A stretch of DNA of 64,000 nucleotides. It comes from Candidatus Melainabacteria bacterium. Lineage in GTDB: Bacteria; Cyanobacteriota; Vampirovibrionia; Obscuribacterales; Obscuribacteraceae. A program made the position numbers and the translations under genes. Under the pieces are notes generated by a model. The model was not told the origin of the DNA, did not search any database, and was given only the letters and a program-made list of their open reading frames with translations. The DNA lies in assembly GCA_016716405.1 (NCBI GenBank), contig JADJWK010000001.1:310001-374000 (forward strand), written 5' to 3'. Each line of letters begins with the position of its first letter. Position 1 is the first letter of the stretch. Of this stretch, positions 42,134 through 51,268 are shown piece after piece.

Positions 42134-43690
42134 TCAGCTCTGAGCCGAAGCCTCCTGGGCGAGGACCGAGGCGAGAGCCACCGCCGTGCGCACGCCATAG
42201 CCCGTGGCACCCTTGGGCAGCCCCTCGAGCTCGCGACTGCGGAAAGCGACACCGGCGATGTCCACGTGCACCCACGGGATCTCGTCGCCGGCGAATTCCT
42301 TCAGGAACATCGCCGCGGTGGTGGAGCCGGCAAGGCGCCCGCCGGAGTTCTTGAGGTCGGCGATATCCGAGTCGATCAGGCTGCGAAGCTCGGGCCACAT
42401 GGGCAACTCGATCATCTTCTCGCCCTGGCTCGCCGCCGTTTCGCGCACCGTCTTGGTGAACAGCGCGTTGTTGCCGAAACAGGCAGCGCCCACGTCTCCG
42501 CCGATGGAGATGACGGCGCCGGTGAGGGTGGCGAAGTCGACCATGTGCGTGACGTTGCGACGCTTGGCATACTCGATGGCGTCGGCGAGAGTGAGCCGGC
42601 CTTCGGCGTCGGTGTTGTCCACCTCGATGGTGAGACCGTTCAGGCTCTTGATCACGTCCCCCGGCTTGTAGGCTCGGGAGCCGGTCATGTTCTCGGTGGC
42701 CGCCATGACGACCTTCACCGAGATAGGCAGCTTCAGATCGATGATCGCCTGCAGCGCACCGAGGACGGTGGCACCGCCCGACATGTCCCGCTTCATCTCG
42801 CGCATGCCCTCAGCAGGCTTGAGGTCGAGACCGCCGGAGTCGAAAGTGACCGACTTGCCGATCAGGCAGAGGACGGTCTTGGTCGGCCCGGTGGGCGGCG
42901 TGTAGTCGAGCTCGATGAGCACCGGCGGTTCCGCCGAGCCCTGACCGACAGCGATCAGCGCGTTGGCGCCCAGCTCCTTGAGGCGCTTGCCCCAGTAATA
43001 GGTGCCCTTCACCAGACCCTGGCTGCGAGCCTCGATGCCCTTGGCCACGTCCATGAGACGCATGGGGGTGAGCTCGCCGGCCGGAGTGGTGACCAGGTCG
43101 CGGGCGAGATTGATGCCGTAGCCGATGGAGCGACCGGCGTAGAGACCGCGCTTCAAGTCATCCTGGTGCTCGGCTTCGGTGAGCACTCGCAGGGTGTCGA
43201 GGCGGACGTCGGCCTTGGCACCGCCGGCCTTGGTCTTGTAGTGCTTGAGGGTGTGGCCGACGACCCGGGCGTTGATAGCCAGCAGCTGCCCAAGCTCGTA
43301 GGCGCCGAACAACCCGTCCGCGAGGATCGGCCTGGCGTCCAGAGTGACTTCAGCAGCCTTGCTCGCCTTCACCTGCTTGAACGCCGAGGTGAAAGCCGCC
43401 TTCAGGGAGTCGGCGGTGACGGCGCTGCGCTTGCCCAGACCGAGGAGCATGACCTTGCCGGCGGCGAAACGGTCGTCCAGGAACTGCATCACATGCGCGC
43501 CGTTGGCGCCGTCGAAGGCCTCGCCGCGGGCCTGGCTGAGAAGATTCGAGCCGGTGAGCTCGTTCATCTGAGCGAACGAGCGCGACTCGAGAGCGACTTC
43601 ATCGCCGAAGTCGCCGGAAAAGCAGGGGACGACCAGCAGCTGACCGCCGGCGCCCTTGAGATCGGTGGATTTGTTGACCCAGAATTTCAT
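42134..43690 (-). CDS. pepA: Leucyl aminopeptidase (M17)
   Basis: This is 518 residues. The C-terminal catalytic domain has the metal-site motifs GKSVTFDSGGLDLKP and EMKRDMSGGATVLG, and the M17 signature NTDAEGRL with LADAI after it. The N-terminal regulatory domain is complete (residues 1-190). It removes N-terminal residues from peptides with a two-metal centre. The start ATG 43690 has AAGGAAAG upstream. It has its own terminator before the M24 gene, and the MscS gene upstream has one as well. Confidence 0.95.
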   Translation of the reverse strand: MKFWVNKSTDLKGAGGQLLVVPCFSGDFGDEVALESRSFAQMNELTGSNLLSQARGEAFDGANGAHVMQFLDDRFAAGKVMLLGLGKRSAVTADSLKAAFTSAFKQVKASKAAEVTLDARPILADGLFGAYELGQLLAINARVVGHTLKHYKTKAGGAKADVRLDTLRVLTEAEHQDDLKRGLYAGRSIGYGINLARDLVTTPAGELTPMRLMDVAKGIEARSQGLVKGTYYWGKRLKELGANALIAVGQGSAEPPVLIELDYTPPTGPTKTVLCLIGKSVTFDSGGLDLKPAEGMREMKRDMSGGATVLGALQAIIDLKLPISVKVVMAATENMTGSRAYKPGDVIKSLNGLTIEVDNTDAEGRLTLADAIEYAKRRNVTHMVDFATLTGAVISIGGDVGAACFGNNALFTKTVRETAASQGEKMIELPMWPELRSLIDSDIADLKNSGGRLAGSTTAAMFLKEFAGDEIPWVHVDIAGVAFRSRELEGLPKGATGYGVRTAVALASVLAQEASAQS

Positions 43691-43740
43691 ATTTAGACTT
43701 TCCTTCTGACGAGGATCTCTACCTCGTCTTTTGCGTTTTG

Positions 43741-43771
43741 GAAAAATGGGCTGCCCCCGGCGGGAGCAGCC
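43741..43771 (-). terminator. Rho-independent terminator of the MscS gene
   Basis: GGCTGC (43749-43754) pairs with GCAGCC (43766-43771), with a C/G-rich inner stem. On the minus strand CATTTTTCC follows. Confidence 0.75.
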
Positions 43772-43791
43772 GAAAGGGCTGAGCGCGCCTG

Positions 43792-44433
43792 TCAGGGCCG
43801 AATGATCGAGCTCTTCGGCAGGCTCGTGCGCACGGCCCGGGACCAGATCTCTCGGTTCGGGACGGAAAACCGCTCTCCCGAACCCTGAATCACTGTCATG
43901 ACATAACCGATGTCGGAAACCTTGCCCTTGACGGACATGCCGACCAGCTCGATGTCGTCGCCCACCTGGACTTTGGGACTGAAGCTGAGCATCACGCCGG
44001 CAATCAGGTCATTGGCAAGACCCTGCAAAGCAAGCGTGAGAGCGGCGCCAAGCAGCCCGACCCCGAGAGCGATCTTGCTGAAGAATCCCGGGGCGATGAA
44101 GCTCACTCCGATGATCACGGCTCCCACCCAGTAAGCCAGCCGAAGGGAGCGCGCCACGAAGACCTTGCCGCGATCGCTGGCACCGGTAGCCGCGAGCGCC
44201 CTGTCGACCCCGACAGTGAGAGGGTCGTAGAGCACATACATGAGGCTGAGAATGAGCAGTCCGGCGAAGATGTTCGCCGACATGGGCACGAGCTGCTCCA
44301 GATACTTCCGGAACACCTCCACCACCTGATGCTGAAGAGCGTCGCTGAAGACATTGGTGCCTCCGGCAAGGACCGCCAGCGCAATCAGGATAATCAGGGG
44401 AAGAAACTTTTTGCCTTTGATATGGCGCAACAC
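43792..44433 (-). CDS. MscS-family small-conductance mechanosensitive channel
   Basis: This is 213 residues, shorter than E. coli MscS (286). Three hydrophobic helices are seen: LPLIILIALAVLAGG, SANIFAGLLILSLMYVLYD, LAYWVGAVIIGVSFIA. The pore helix and beta domain follow: LGVGLLGAALTLALQGLAND, then VQVGDDIELVGMSVKGKVSD. The C-terminal cage domain is missing. The start codon is GTG 44433 after GAGGAG. It should open under osmotic down-shock. Confidence 0.88.
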   Translation of the reverse strand: MLRHIKGKKFLPLIILIALAVLAGGTNVFSDALQHQVVEVFRKYLEQLVPMSANIFAGLLILSLMYVLYDPLTVGVDRALAATGASDRGKVFVARSLRLAYWVGAVIIGVSFIAPGFFSKIALGVGLLGAALTLALQGLANDLIAGVMLSFSPKVQVGDDIELVGMSVKGKVSDIGYVMTVIQGSGERFSVPNREIWSRAVRTSLPKSSIIRP

Positions 44434-44771
44434 TGGAATCTCTCCTCAAGTGAGAAAGCGAAAGAGTCCCTGGCGATACCGTCCCATAGCCGCCGCAACA
44501 TGCGCGCAGCCTCGACTCGAAAAGCGTGGCCTTGGCTCTAGAACTCTCGCGAGTCTAGAAGGATTCGATTTCTACTGGCTCTGCTTTACTGCAGTTATTT
44601 CTCGCGCTTTTTTAAAAGTCATATGAGACGATATGGACAACGAGAAACTAATAAGCCGCGGGTATTCTGTTCAAGAAATACATCCAGATCTTAAGCATCA
44701 TGATTGGATATTAATTGACAACCATGGCCTGGAGCCCTCCGCAAACTCGCGCTAACCAGCAATCTGAATAA
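44434..44771. other. Intergenic region between divergent MscS and MocR genes, 338 bp
   Basis: The region must contain both promoters. A short frame (ATG 44633 to TAA 44755) reads as 40 residues but has no clear ribosome-binding site. TTGACA at 44714 has no -10 partner. Nothing else is clear. Confidence 0.35.
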
Positions 44772-46247
44772 ATGCCAAGACAACCAATCGAGATAGACCT
44801 GCCGATTTCGCTGAAAAGGCGGTCGAGGATCCCGCTCAACCAGCAGCTTTATGAAGAGATCAGACGCCTTATTTTAGAAGGCGTGCTCGAACCCGGCGCC
44901 CCCATGCCCTCGAGCCGTGCCCTTGCCGGCTCGAGCGGGCTGGCCCGGGCGACTGTGATAGCCGCCTATGAGCAGCTCAAGGCGGAAGGCTATATAGACT
45001 CTCTTTCAGGCTCCCATACCACTGTGGCCCGGAAGCTCAGCCCTACCACCGCCAGGCGGGCAGGGCCAGAATCCGGAGAGCAGGAAAGAGTGAATCTCTC
45101 CGCCGGATCGAGCTTACTGGACCAAGCCGGCCCGCTCTATGACGATCCTCCGGACTGCGAGCTCTGCTTCTATCCCTGGCGAATCGATAGAGCCGGAGCC
45201 CCTCTCAAAGCTCTGGCCCGAACAATGGCAACAGTCGCCTCGCGGAATCGCCGTCAACTGATCGACTACCCCACAGACCACCTCGGTTTCAAGCCCCTGC
45301 GCAAAGCTATCGCCCAGCACCTGGGGCGCTTTCGCGGTATCAAATGCGATACCGATCAGATCCTCGTCGTCAACGGCTTGCCGCAAGCCCTCTCTTTGAT
45401 AGCCGGCATCCATCTCGACAGCGGCTCCGTGGCCATCGTCGAGAATCCTTGCTACCAGCCGATCATCAAGACCTTCGCCAGCCGGGGCGCGAGCATCAGA
45501 CCGCTGGGGGTGGATTCGGACGGTATCAAGACAGCCCCCCTGGCGGGGCTCAAAGCTGACGGACTCAGGCTCATCTACCTGACACCGAGCCACCAGTATC
45601 CGACCGGCTCGGCTCTCAGCCTGCAGCGCCGTCTCGACCTGCTCGACCTCGTCGCGCGCAACGGCGCTTTCATAGTCGAAGACGAGCACGACAGCGAATT
45701 CTTCTACACACGACAGCCCCTGGCACCACTCAAGTCCCTGGATGGCGGCGATAATGTCATCTTCGTCGGCACCTTCGCCAAGACGATTTTTCCCTCCCTG
45801 GGCATCGCTTACCTGGTCCTTCCCCGTTCTCGAAATCTGGCCACGATCTATGAGAGAGCCCGTCAGATGATGAGCGATCAACCTCCGACACTGCTGCAGG
45901 CCGCCCTTGAAAGATACATTCTGGACGGGAGCTATAGACGCCACTTGAAGAAAATGGGGGCTGTATACGCCGAGAAGCGCCAGTCGCTCATCGGCGCCCT
46001 GGCGAAGTACTTCCCCGGACGTGCGACCATCCATGGTCATCAATCCGGTCTCCATCTCCTGGCCAGGCTCGAGACCCGACACAAATCCAGCGACTTCGAA
46101 GAGCTCGCCCGCGAACAGGGAGTCGGGCTCCTGAGCACCGCTCAGTTCTATGCCGGCGTTCATCCGGAAAATGAGTATATCCTCGGCTATGGCGAACCGG
46201 AGCCGGCCTCGATTGAAGAAGGCATCAGGCGGCTCTCGCTGCTCTGA
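44772..46247 (+). CDS. MocR/GabR-type transcription regulator, intact PLP site
   Basis: This is 491 residues. The N-terminal GntR winged helix (about 15-85, QLYEEIRRLILEGVLEPGAP then SSRALAGSSGLARATVIAAY) is fused to an aminotransferase-like domain. The PLP-site residues are present: LTPSHQYPTG, then the aspartate segment IVEDEHDSEF and Lys337 in GTFAKTIFPSLGIAYLVLP, which forms the internal aldimine. It is expected to bind DNA and respond to PLP or a PLP adduct. It is divergent from the MscS gene and directly followed by the LRR gene. I see no ribosome-binding site before the ATG. Confidence 0.9.
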   Translation: MPRQPIEIDLPISLKRRSRIPLNQQLYEEIRRLILEGVLEPGAPMPSSRALAGSSGLARATVIAAYEQLKAEGYIDSLSGSHTTVARKLSPTTARRAGPESGEQERVNLSAGSSLLDQAGPLYDDPPDCELCFYPWRIDRAGAPLKALARTMATVASRNRRQLIDYPTDHLGFKPLRKAIAQHLGRFRGIKCDTDQILVVNGLPQALSLIAGIHLDSGSVAIVENPCYQPIIKTFASRGASIRPLGVDSDGIKTAPLAGLKADGLRLIYLTPSHQYPTGSALSLQRRLDLLDLVARNGAFIVEDEHDSEFFYTRQPLAPLKSLDGGDNVIFVGTFAKTIFPSLGIAYLVLPRSRNLATIYERARQMMSDQPPTLLQAALERYILDGSYRRHLKKMGAVYAEKRQSLIGALAKYFPGRATIHGHQSGLHLLARLETRHKSSDFEELAREQGVGLLSTAQFYAGVHPENEYILGYGEPEPASIEEGIRRLSLL

Positions 46248-46606
46248 AGCAGCACGCCCGCAAGTCAGCCTCGCTAGCTCCGCTAGACCGGCAGGCGGCG
46301 GGACGAACCGCGAGCTCAAGCTGAAGCAGTCCCCAAACGGCCACGTCCGAACTGGACCGAGAGAATACCGGACTACCCTCTTTGTACCATTACCGCTATT
46401 TTACAACCGGTTTCCTTTCAGTCCCGATCGTGTCAGTTTCAGGTATCTCTTTCCGACCGTATCAGGGCACCCAGAAAAGATCCAAGCGACGACAATCACT
46501 TGCTAGAGCCTGCTCCTCCCAGACCGCCGCCCCGGTATGCATTCGGACGGAGAATCCGTCCACTAATCGAAACATCAATCGAAAGCCGTTTTCCGCGGAG
46601 GAAGAC
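46248..46606. other. Intergenic region, 359 bp
   Basis: It separates the first MocR gene from the LRR gene. No terminator with a T-tract and no clear promoter were found. Pyrimidine-rich sequence lies at 46370-46420. The frame that runs across it from 46382 looks non-coding before ATG 46607. Confidence 0.35.
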
Positions 46607-47500
46607 ATGACCTTCGAATCGAAGAAAGAACTCGTCACTTACCTGTGGCTCCACCGAGGCATCACACGGCTCAAGCTCAGCAGCATGCGCTGGGCGGATG
46701 AGGGTCTGCCTGCCATGCCGTTCGGTCTCACAAACCTCGTCATCGACAACTCTCCCTGGCTATCCGAACTGCCGTCCCTGCCCGTGTCCCTCAGGACCCT
46801 CACCCTGGACCACTGCCCGAGTATCAGCAGTTTGGGCCAGCTACCGGAAGGACTGTCGGAACTCCATCTCTACTTCTGTGGTGGGCTCGCCAGAATCGAC
46901 CGGCTCCCCTCCCGGCTGAGCCGCCTCTCGGTCATGGGCTCACCGCGTCTCGTCCGGTTGCCGGACCTGCCGGCCGGTCTCGAGAGCCTCACCCTGTATC
47001 GCACCTCCCTCAAGCTCCTGCCCGAGCTTCCAGCCCACCTGGCCGAGCTCGATGTGCGCAACAACGATGAGCTCCCGGAGCTGCCACCGCTTCCGGCAAC
47101 ACTCCAGAAGCTCTTTGTCGACCGATGCTTCCAGCTCGAGCGCGCTCCGGAGTTGCCCGGCGACCTCACCAGGCTTTACCTGAGAGGATGCCCTCTTATG
47201 GATCGGCTACCGCTGCTTCCGGACTCGCTGACCTCATTCGAGCTCCTCGACCTGCGCAGTCTCACCACGCTTCCAGCGATCCCCGATTCGGTCACCGGGA
47301 TTTCGCTCCACAACCTGCCGTCCCTGGGCTCCCTCGGCCGCCTCCCTGGAAGCCTGTCGCACCTTCACATCAGCCAGTGCGCCGGCCTGGTCGATCTGCC
47401 CGGACTGCCCGGTCGCCTCCAGAGCCTCTATATCGCGGGCTGCCCGAAGCTCGCCGGAAAAGAGATCAAGATCGGGGGTACCTCGATCTTCATCGGCTGA
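46607..47500 (+). CDS. Leucine-rich repeat protein of the LPX (YopM/IpaH-like) subclass
   Basis: This is 297 residues; GGAGGA lies before ATG 46607. A short N-cap (1-25) is followed by 12 repeats of 20-22 residues with the pattern L-x-L-x-x-C/N-x-x-L-x-x-LP-x-LP-x-x-L, for example LDVRNNDELPELPPLPATLQ and LYLRGCPLMDRLPLLPDSLT, ending in a short cap (KEIKIGGTSIFIG). The paired 'LPxLP' turn is typical of the effector-type LRRs of Gram-negative pathogens. There is no signal peptide and no NEL ubiquitin-ligase domain. The role is unknown; protein binding is expected. Confidence 0.8.
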   Translation: MTFESKKELVTYLWLHRGITRLKLSSMRWADEGLPAMPFGLTNLVIDNSPWLSELPSLPVSLRTLTLDHCPSISSLGQLPEGLSELHLYFCGGLARIDRLPSRLSRLSVMGSPRLVRLPDLPAGLESLTLYRTSLKLLPELPAHLAELDVRNNDELPELPPLPATLQKLFVDRCFQLERAPELPGDLTRLYLRGCPLMDRLPLLPDSLTSFELLDLRSLTTLPAIPDSVTGISLHNLPSLGSLGRLPGSLSHLHISQCAGLVDLPGLPGRLQSLYIAGCPKLAGKEIKIGGTSIFIG

Positions 47501-47514
47501 TCGCAGCAAAGCGA

Positions 47515-47590
47515 GGCGAGAATCTGACAACAGGAGCCTGAATCGAGAGAAGGGAGAGGCTACCGTTGTCAGATTCTCGCCCTTCTCTCG
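47515..47590 (+). promoter_or_regulatory. Two interlocking inverted repeats (possible pseudoknot)
   Basis: A perfect 17-bp inverted repeat (47515-47531 with 47565-47581) encloses one arm of a perfect 11-bp repeat (47544-47554 with 47580-47590). The order is A-B-A'-B', as in an H-type pseudoknot or two mutually exclusive hairpins. It follows the LRR gene stop by 14 bp. No strong T-tract is present. Confidence 0.6.
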
Positions 47591-47791
47591 ACAAAAATTC
47601 TTTACCGCCATCTACTATATACAACACTATATTAATCATCGCCAGTCTGCAGGCACTGTATTTTCGCGCCCAATCCTTCCAAAGACTTGCTCGATTGCGG
47701 TGTATCAAAGCCATCCGGCATAACGTTGTTACGGGACTTTTATATCAGAGCGCTAGAGTTCCCCGTGAAGAGACCCGATGAGGACAAGACC

Positions 47792-48010
47792 ATGTTTAAC
47801 ATGCCCGGCGCTCAATCGACGTACCGCAACCTATATTACGACAGACATCTCCGATCGATTGCACCCGGATTGCTTTCGTTCCTTACAGGGGAGCAACAAG
47901 AGACCGTCATCAAACTCTTGAGAACCTTCGACTTTCTCAGCCAGGGAAGCGGCGACCTCGATATAAAGCAAGTCTGCCGGATTTATGAGAGCAGCAGGAC
48001 ACATGACTAG
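47792..48010 (+). CDS. Small protein, 72 residues, coupled to a MocR regulator
   Basis: The start is ATG 47792, 8 nt after AGGA. The sequence is soluble and helical with basic residues (YYDRHLRSIAPGLLSFLTGEQ). Its stop overlaps the start of the MocR gene by 8 nt (ATGACTAG at 48003-48010), a translational coupling. No domain is recognised. It may act with the regulator. Confidence 0.65.
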   Translation: MFNMPGAQSTYRNLYYDRHLRSIAPGLLSFLTGEQQETVIKLLRTFDFLSQGSGDLDIKQVCRIYESSRTHD

Positions 48011-49454
48011 AATCAGCCTGGTTCTGGAAGAGAGAAGCTCGACGCCGCTCTACAGGCAGATCAGCAGCGGGCTCGAGAGCCTTATCGAGGCAGGCACCCT
48101 CTCGCGCGGCTCCCGCCTTCCCTCCACCCGGCAACTGGCCTCTACTCTGCGGGTCTCGCGCTGCACCATTACCCTAGCCTACAGCGAGTTGGCAAGAAAG
48201 CGGCTGATTAGAACCTCCTCCACATCGGGAACCTTCGTCGAAGGTCCTCGCATGAATGAGGCGCATTGCGCTAGAGATTATCACGCACCAAGACTCGTCA
48301 ACAGAGACAACAGGCTGTCGACCTCAGGCGATCGGCTGATGGGCAGAGAATTCCTTGACGAGATCGATGCCGAGCTCGGTCAGGATCGGTGCCTTTTTAC
48401 ACCGCATCCAGAAAGCTTGCCATACGACCGCTTCGCAAGAGCTGTCAACCGGGCCCATCGGGAAGCAAGAAGAGCCGATCGCCTGAATATCGATCTGCTC
48501 GGCCTGGCTCCCCTGAGAGAAGAAATCAGAACAATGATTACTGGATCTCGATCAATCAGATGCGAGCTGCCCCAGATAGTAATCTTCTCCAGCGCTCAGA
48601 TAGCCCTCGAGATCATCGTCAGGCTGCTGCTCGACCAGGGCGATCTGGCGATCGTAGAGAACCCTGGCTTTCCTGGAGCAAGGCGGACACTCAGAGCGGC
48701 CGGCGCAAGAATTGCCGGCATCGATGTCGACAATCAGGGAATGAAGGTCGATTCGCTCGGCGAAACAGCAGCCAAGCTGGCTCTTGTCTCGCCGGGACGC
48801 CAGACGCCTACAGGAGCATGCTTGTCTCATTCCAGACGCGAGCTCCTGCTCGACTGGGCTCGAGCAAGAGGAGCCTATGTGCTGGAAGACGACTTCGAGG
48901 CAGAGCTCATCTTCGCTGCCAGCCAGAGACCGGCTTTATTTGCAGACGACGAATCGGAGTCCACTATCTATCTCAGTTCATTCTGGCCCATTCTTTATCC
49001 TCTCAGCGGCCTGGCTTACTGTGTCCTTCCACATAGCCTGATTGAGCCCGTCCGCAGAGCAAAGGCCCTCATGGACAGGAACTGCCCGACAATCGAGCAG
49101 CTTGCCCTGGCTGACTTCATACGGACAGGCCAGCTGGACCGGCAGGCCGGCTATATGTTAAGGAGCTCGACAGACGACCGAAACGATCTGATCTACCGTC
49201 TCAGCCGGCATATTGGAGACCGGATTGCCATCAAAGCCAGTCCGGCAGTCTCTACCATCCTGTTCCGCCTGAATACATCTTTGTCGAATCAAGAGCTTTC
49301 CGAGCTTTTCGAAAAAATCGATCTCCCGATAACGTCGACCGATCCGTTCTATCTGGAGCGCCCGCCCGGTGGCGAATATCTGATTGCCAGCCATACGGCC
49401 AGAGATCCGGCACTGGAGCATAAGCTTGAGACCCTCTCTGACCTCCTTACCTGA
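48003..49454 (+). CDS. MocR-type regulator lacking the PLP lysine (Pro329)
   Basis: This is 483 residues. The winged helix is at about 10-80 (PLYRQISSGLESLIEAGTLS, LPSTRQLASTLRVSRCTITL). The aminotransferase-like domain keeps the aspartate motif LEDDFEAEL. At the position of the PLP lysine (GTFAK in the regulator at 44772) it reads YLSSFWPILYP, with Pro329 in place of lysine. It therefore cannot form the usual Schiff base with PLP. ATG 48003 has AGGA 4-5 nt upstream; ATG 47985 is further from a site. It overlaps the 72-aa gene and precedes a LysM gene. Confidence 0.85.
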   Translation: MTRISLVLEERSSTPLYRQISSGLESLIEAGTLSRGSRLPSTRQLASTLRVSRCTITLAYSELARKRLIRTSSTSGTFVEGPRMNEAHCARDYHAPRLVNRDNRLSTSGDRLMGREFLDEIDAELGQDRCLFTPHPESLPYDRFARAVNRAHREARRADRLNIDLLGLAPLREEIRTMITGSRSIRCELPQIVIFSSAQIALEIIVRLLLDQGDLAIVENPGFPGARRTLRAAGARIAGIDVDNQGMKVDSLGETAAKLALVSPGRQTPTGACLSHSRRELLLDWARARGAYVLEDDFEAELIFAASQRPALFADDESESTIYLSSFWPILYPLSGLAYCVLPHSLIEPVRRAKALMDRNCPTIEQLALADFIRTGQLDRQAGYMLRSSTDDRNDLIYRLSRHIGDRIAIKASPAVSTILFRLNTSLSNQELSELFEKIDLPITSTDPFYLERPPGGEYLIASHTARDPALEHKLETLSDLLT

Positions 49455-49455
49455 T

Positions 49456-49475
49456 TTGTTATAGCCGTGTAACAA
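49456..49475. promoter_or_regulatory. Palindromic site, possible operator
   Basis: TTGTTA (49456-49461) and TAACAA (49470-49475) form a perfect 6-bp inverted repeat with an 8-nt centre, just past the stop of the MocR gene and before the LysM gene. Confidence 0.3.
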
Positions 49476-49529
49476 AAAATCGCTAGATTCACTGCCAAAC
49501 CAACCCTCTCTTTCTCGAGGACCACCAAA

Positions 49530-50906
49530 ATGGCAAATTTCGAATCAACGGATCACACAGCAAAAGCCGAGCCCTGCAGCCAACTCAACTCGCTCGAGGT
49601 GCAGAGTCAAGCCGGCACCAGATCCGAAATGTCCACAGCCTGGAGCAACAAAGCGAAGCAGCTGGGTTCCACAGAACTCTACATCGACCAGCAGGGCTCC
49701 TACACGGTAGAATTTGGAGACAGCCTCTCAGGCATAGCCAGGCGCAGTCTCAAGACGCAGGGAGTAGACTCCCCGAGCACCAGGGACATCAAAGCCGAGC
49801 AAGCGAGAATCATTGATCTGAATTCGGATCGATATCCGCATCTGGCAAAGAACCCCGGCTATATCTGGGAGAACATGAATCTAAGAGTGACACCGAACCA
49901 GACAAGCGATCCCGTACAGAATCATGAATCCGCCCCGGAGAAGTCTTACGCCACACCGGAGCAATTCCAGACCGACCTGGACATTCCCGATCTGGAAGGA
50001 TACATAGAAAAAAATGACCGTAACAGTAGCCGTGACCATGCCGATTCCAGCCATGCTGATGCCGGTGACCGTGCCGAAAAGGACGAAGAAGATGATTTCA
50101 AAGGAATCGATCTCGGCATTCTCAAACTCGGTTACAAACCCGGCGATCATGCCGTAGCATTCGGTCTCGACATCGGCATACTGGACTTCGACGCTCAACT
50201 GGGCCGTGAGTCAGCCGTCGATATCGAGGCTGGTCTGGGAGATCTCGCTGGAGTAAAGGGCGGAGTCGGTATCGGAGTGGATGGCGACGGCCTGCATACG
50301 AGCGCGAACGGACACGGGCACGCGCTCAAGAAAAATATCGCCGCCGGCGGCGATGTTGCGGCCAATATCGGGCCAGAGTCGGGTATCGGCGCCAACGGAC
50401 ATGCCAACGTCGGACCCGTAGGCGGAGCAGCGGGCGGCGATCTGAGCGTGGATAAAACCGGCGTCAACGGAGGCTACGATGCCTCCGCCGGCGTCAAAGA
50501 AGTCCTGGATGGACATACCACGGGAGCGCTGAGCTTGAGCAAGGATTCGAGCGTCGGTGCGTCGGCAGGCATCGGGGTTTTCGACAATAGCCTGGATCTT
50601 GGCGCCGGTGTTGGCTCTAACAGAAACACATCAATCAGGCCTGTCGTAGAGCTCAGAGGATCATCGGGACAAGATTCGTTGCGAGGCAACGTCCACGGGC
50701 AGATTGGACCGGAGCTGGATCTCTCGATCGGCACCGGATATAAGCAACTCGAAGGTTCGAAGGTCGTGGAAGGCGAAAACATTGACGCCGGGATAGGAAT
50801 GAGCGGCATCGGAGTGGAGCTAGAGTCGATCGAAGACGGGAGGCGCTTCCTATCGAAACACGGTGCAGGCAAGTTCAGCTCCAGATCAAGACAAAGATCG
50901 AGATAG
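49530..50906 (+). CDS. LysM-like protein with glycine-rich repeat region
   Basis: This is 458 residues. A LysM-like segment lies at about 57-118 (YTVEFGDSLSGIARRSLKTQ ... LAKNPGYIWENMNLRV). A linker rich in Asp and His follows (NSSRDHADSSHADAGDRAEKDEEDD). The rest (about 195-440) is low-complexity beta-like sequence with many Gly, Asp and Ala, in a repeated pattern of the type DLGAGVGS / NGHGHALKKN. There is no signal peptide. It follows the MocR regulator by 75 bp. An outer-surface or matrix role is possible but not shown. Confidence 0.75.
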   Translation: MANFESTDHTAKAEPCSQLNSLEVQSQAGTRSEMSTAWSNKAKQLGSTELYIDQQGSYTVEFGDSLSGIARRSLKTQGVDSPSTRDIKAEQARIIDLNSDRYPHLAKNPGYIWENMNLRVTPNQTSDPVQNHESAPEKSYATPEQFQTDLDIPDLEGYIEKNDRNSSRDHADSSHADAGDRAEKDEEDDFKGIDLGILKLGYKPGDHAVAFGLDIGILDFDAQLGRESAVDIEAGLGDLAGVKGGVGIGVDGDGLHTSANGHGHALKKNIAAGGDVAANIGPESGIGANGHANVGPVGGAAGGDLSVDKTGVNGGYDASAGVKEVLDGHTTGALSLSKDSSVGASAGIGVFDNSLDLGAGVGSNRNTSIRPVVELRGSSGQDSLRGNVHGQIGPELDLSIGTGYKQLEGSKVVEGENIDAGIGMSGIGVELESIEDGRRFLSKHGAGKFSSRSRQRSR

Positions 50907-51268
50907 ACTCATTTTCTCTCGGGGTTGGTTCTCGTTGCCGCTGCAAGGCGGCAACGAGTTGCCATTTCTCCCGCTCGGGTACCGCATCGGGCCGGCTCCA
51001 GCTGATGGACTGCACGAAAGAGCTCCCGCGAGCCGGTCCAATATCAGCCGACTGAAATGCGAATTCTCATGGCTGGGACAAAGATATTGCACGTACGAAT
51101 GCTTCCTGTTAGTAATCTTAGTGCATCGTTAAAGTTCATTCGAGAAGAACAACCGCAGAAAACTACCAGGATCCGCCAGTAATTCGATAATTCTCCAGCC
51201 CGAGCCACGCCTCTTGCTGGAGGATAGGTCTTGCTGGGCGAATCCCGGCCAAATGAAAGGAACCACCA
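50907..51268. other. Intergenic region with a hairpin, 362 bp
   Basis: A perfect 10-bp stem (50931-50940 with 50949-50958) and 8-nt loop lies 25 nt past the stop of the LysM gene. A weak TTGCCATTTCTC tract follows, so it may be the terminator. The rest shows nothing clear. Confidence 0.45.

Noticed and set aside
42266..43696. Plus-strand frame of 476 codons
   Set aside because: It is antisense to the M17 aminopeptidase gene.
44633..44755. 40-codon frame before the first MocR gene
   Set aside because: It has no clear ribosome-binding site and no recognisable sequence; too short to support.
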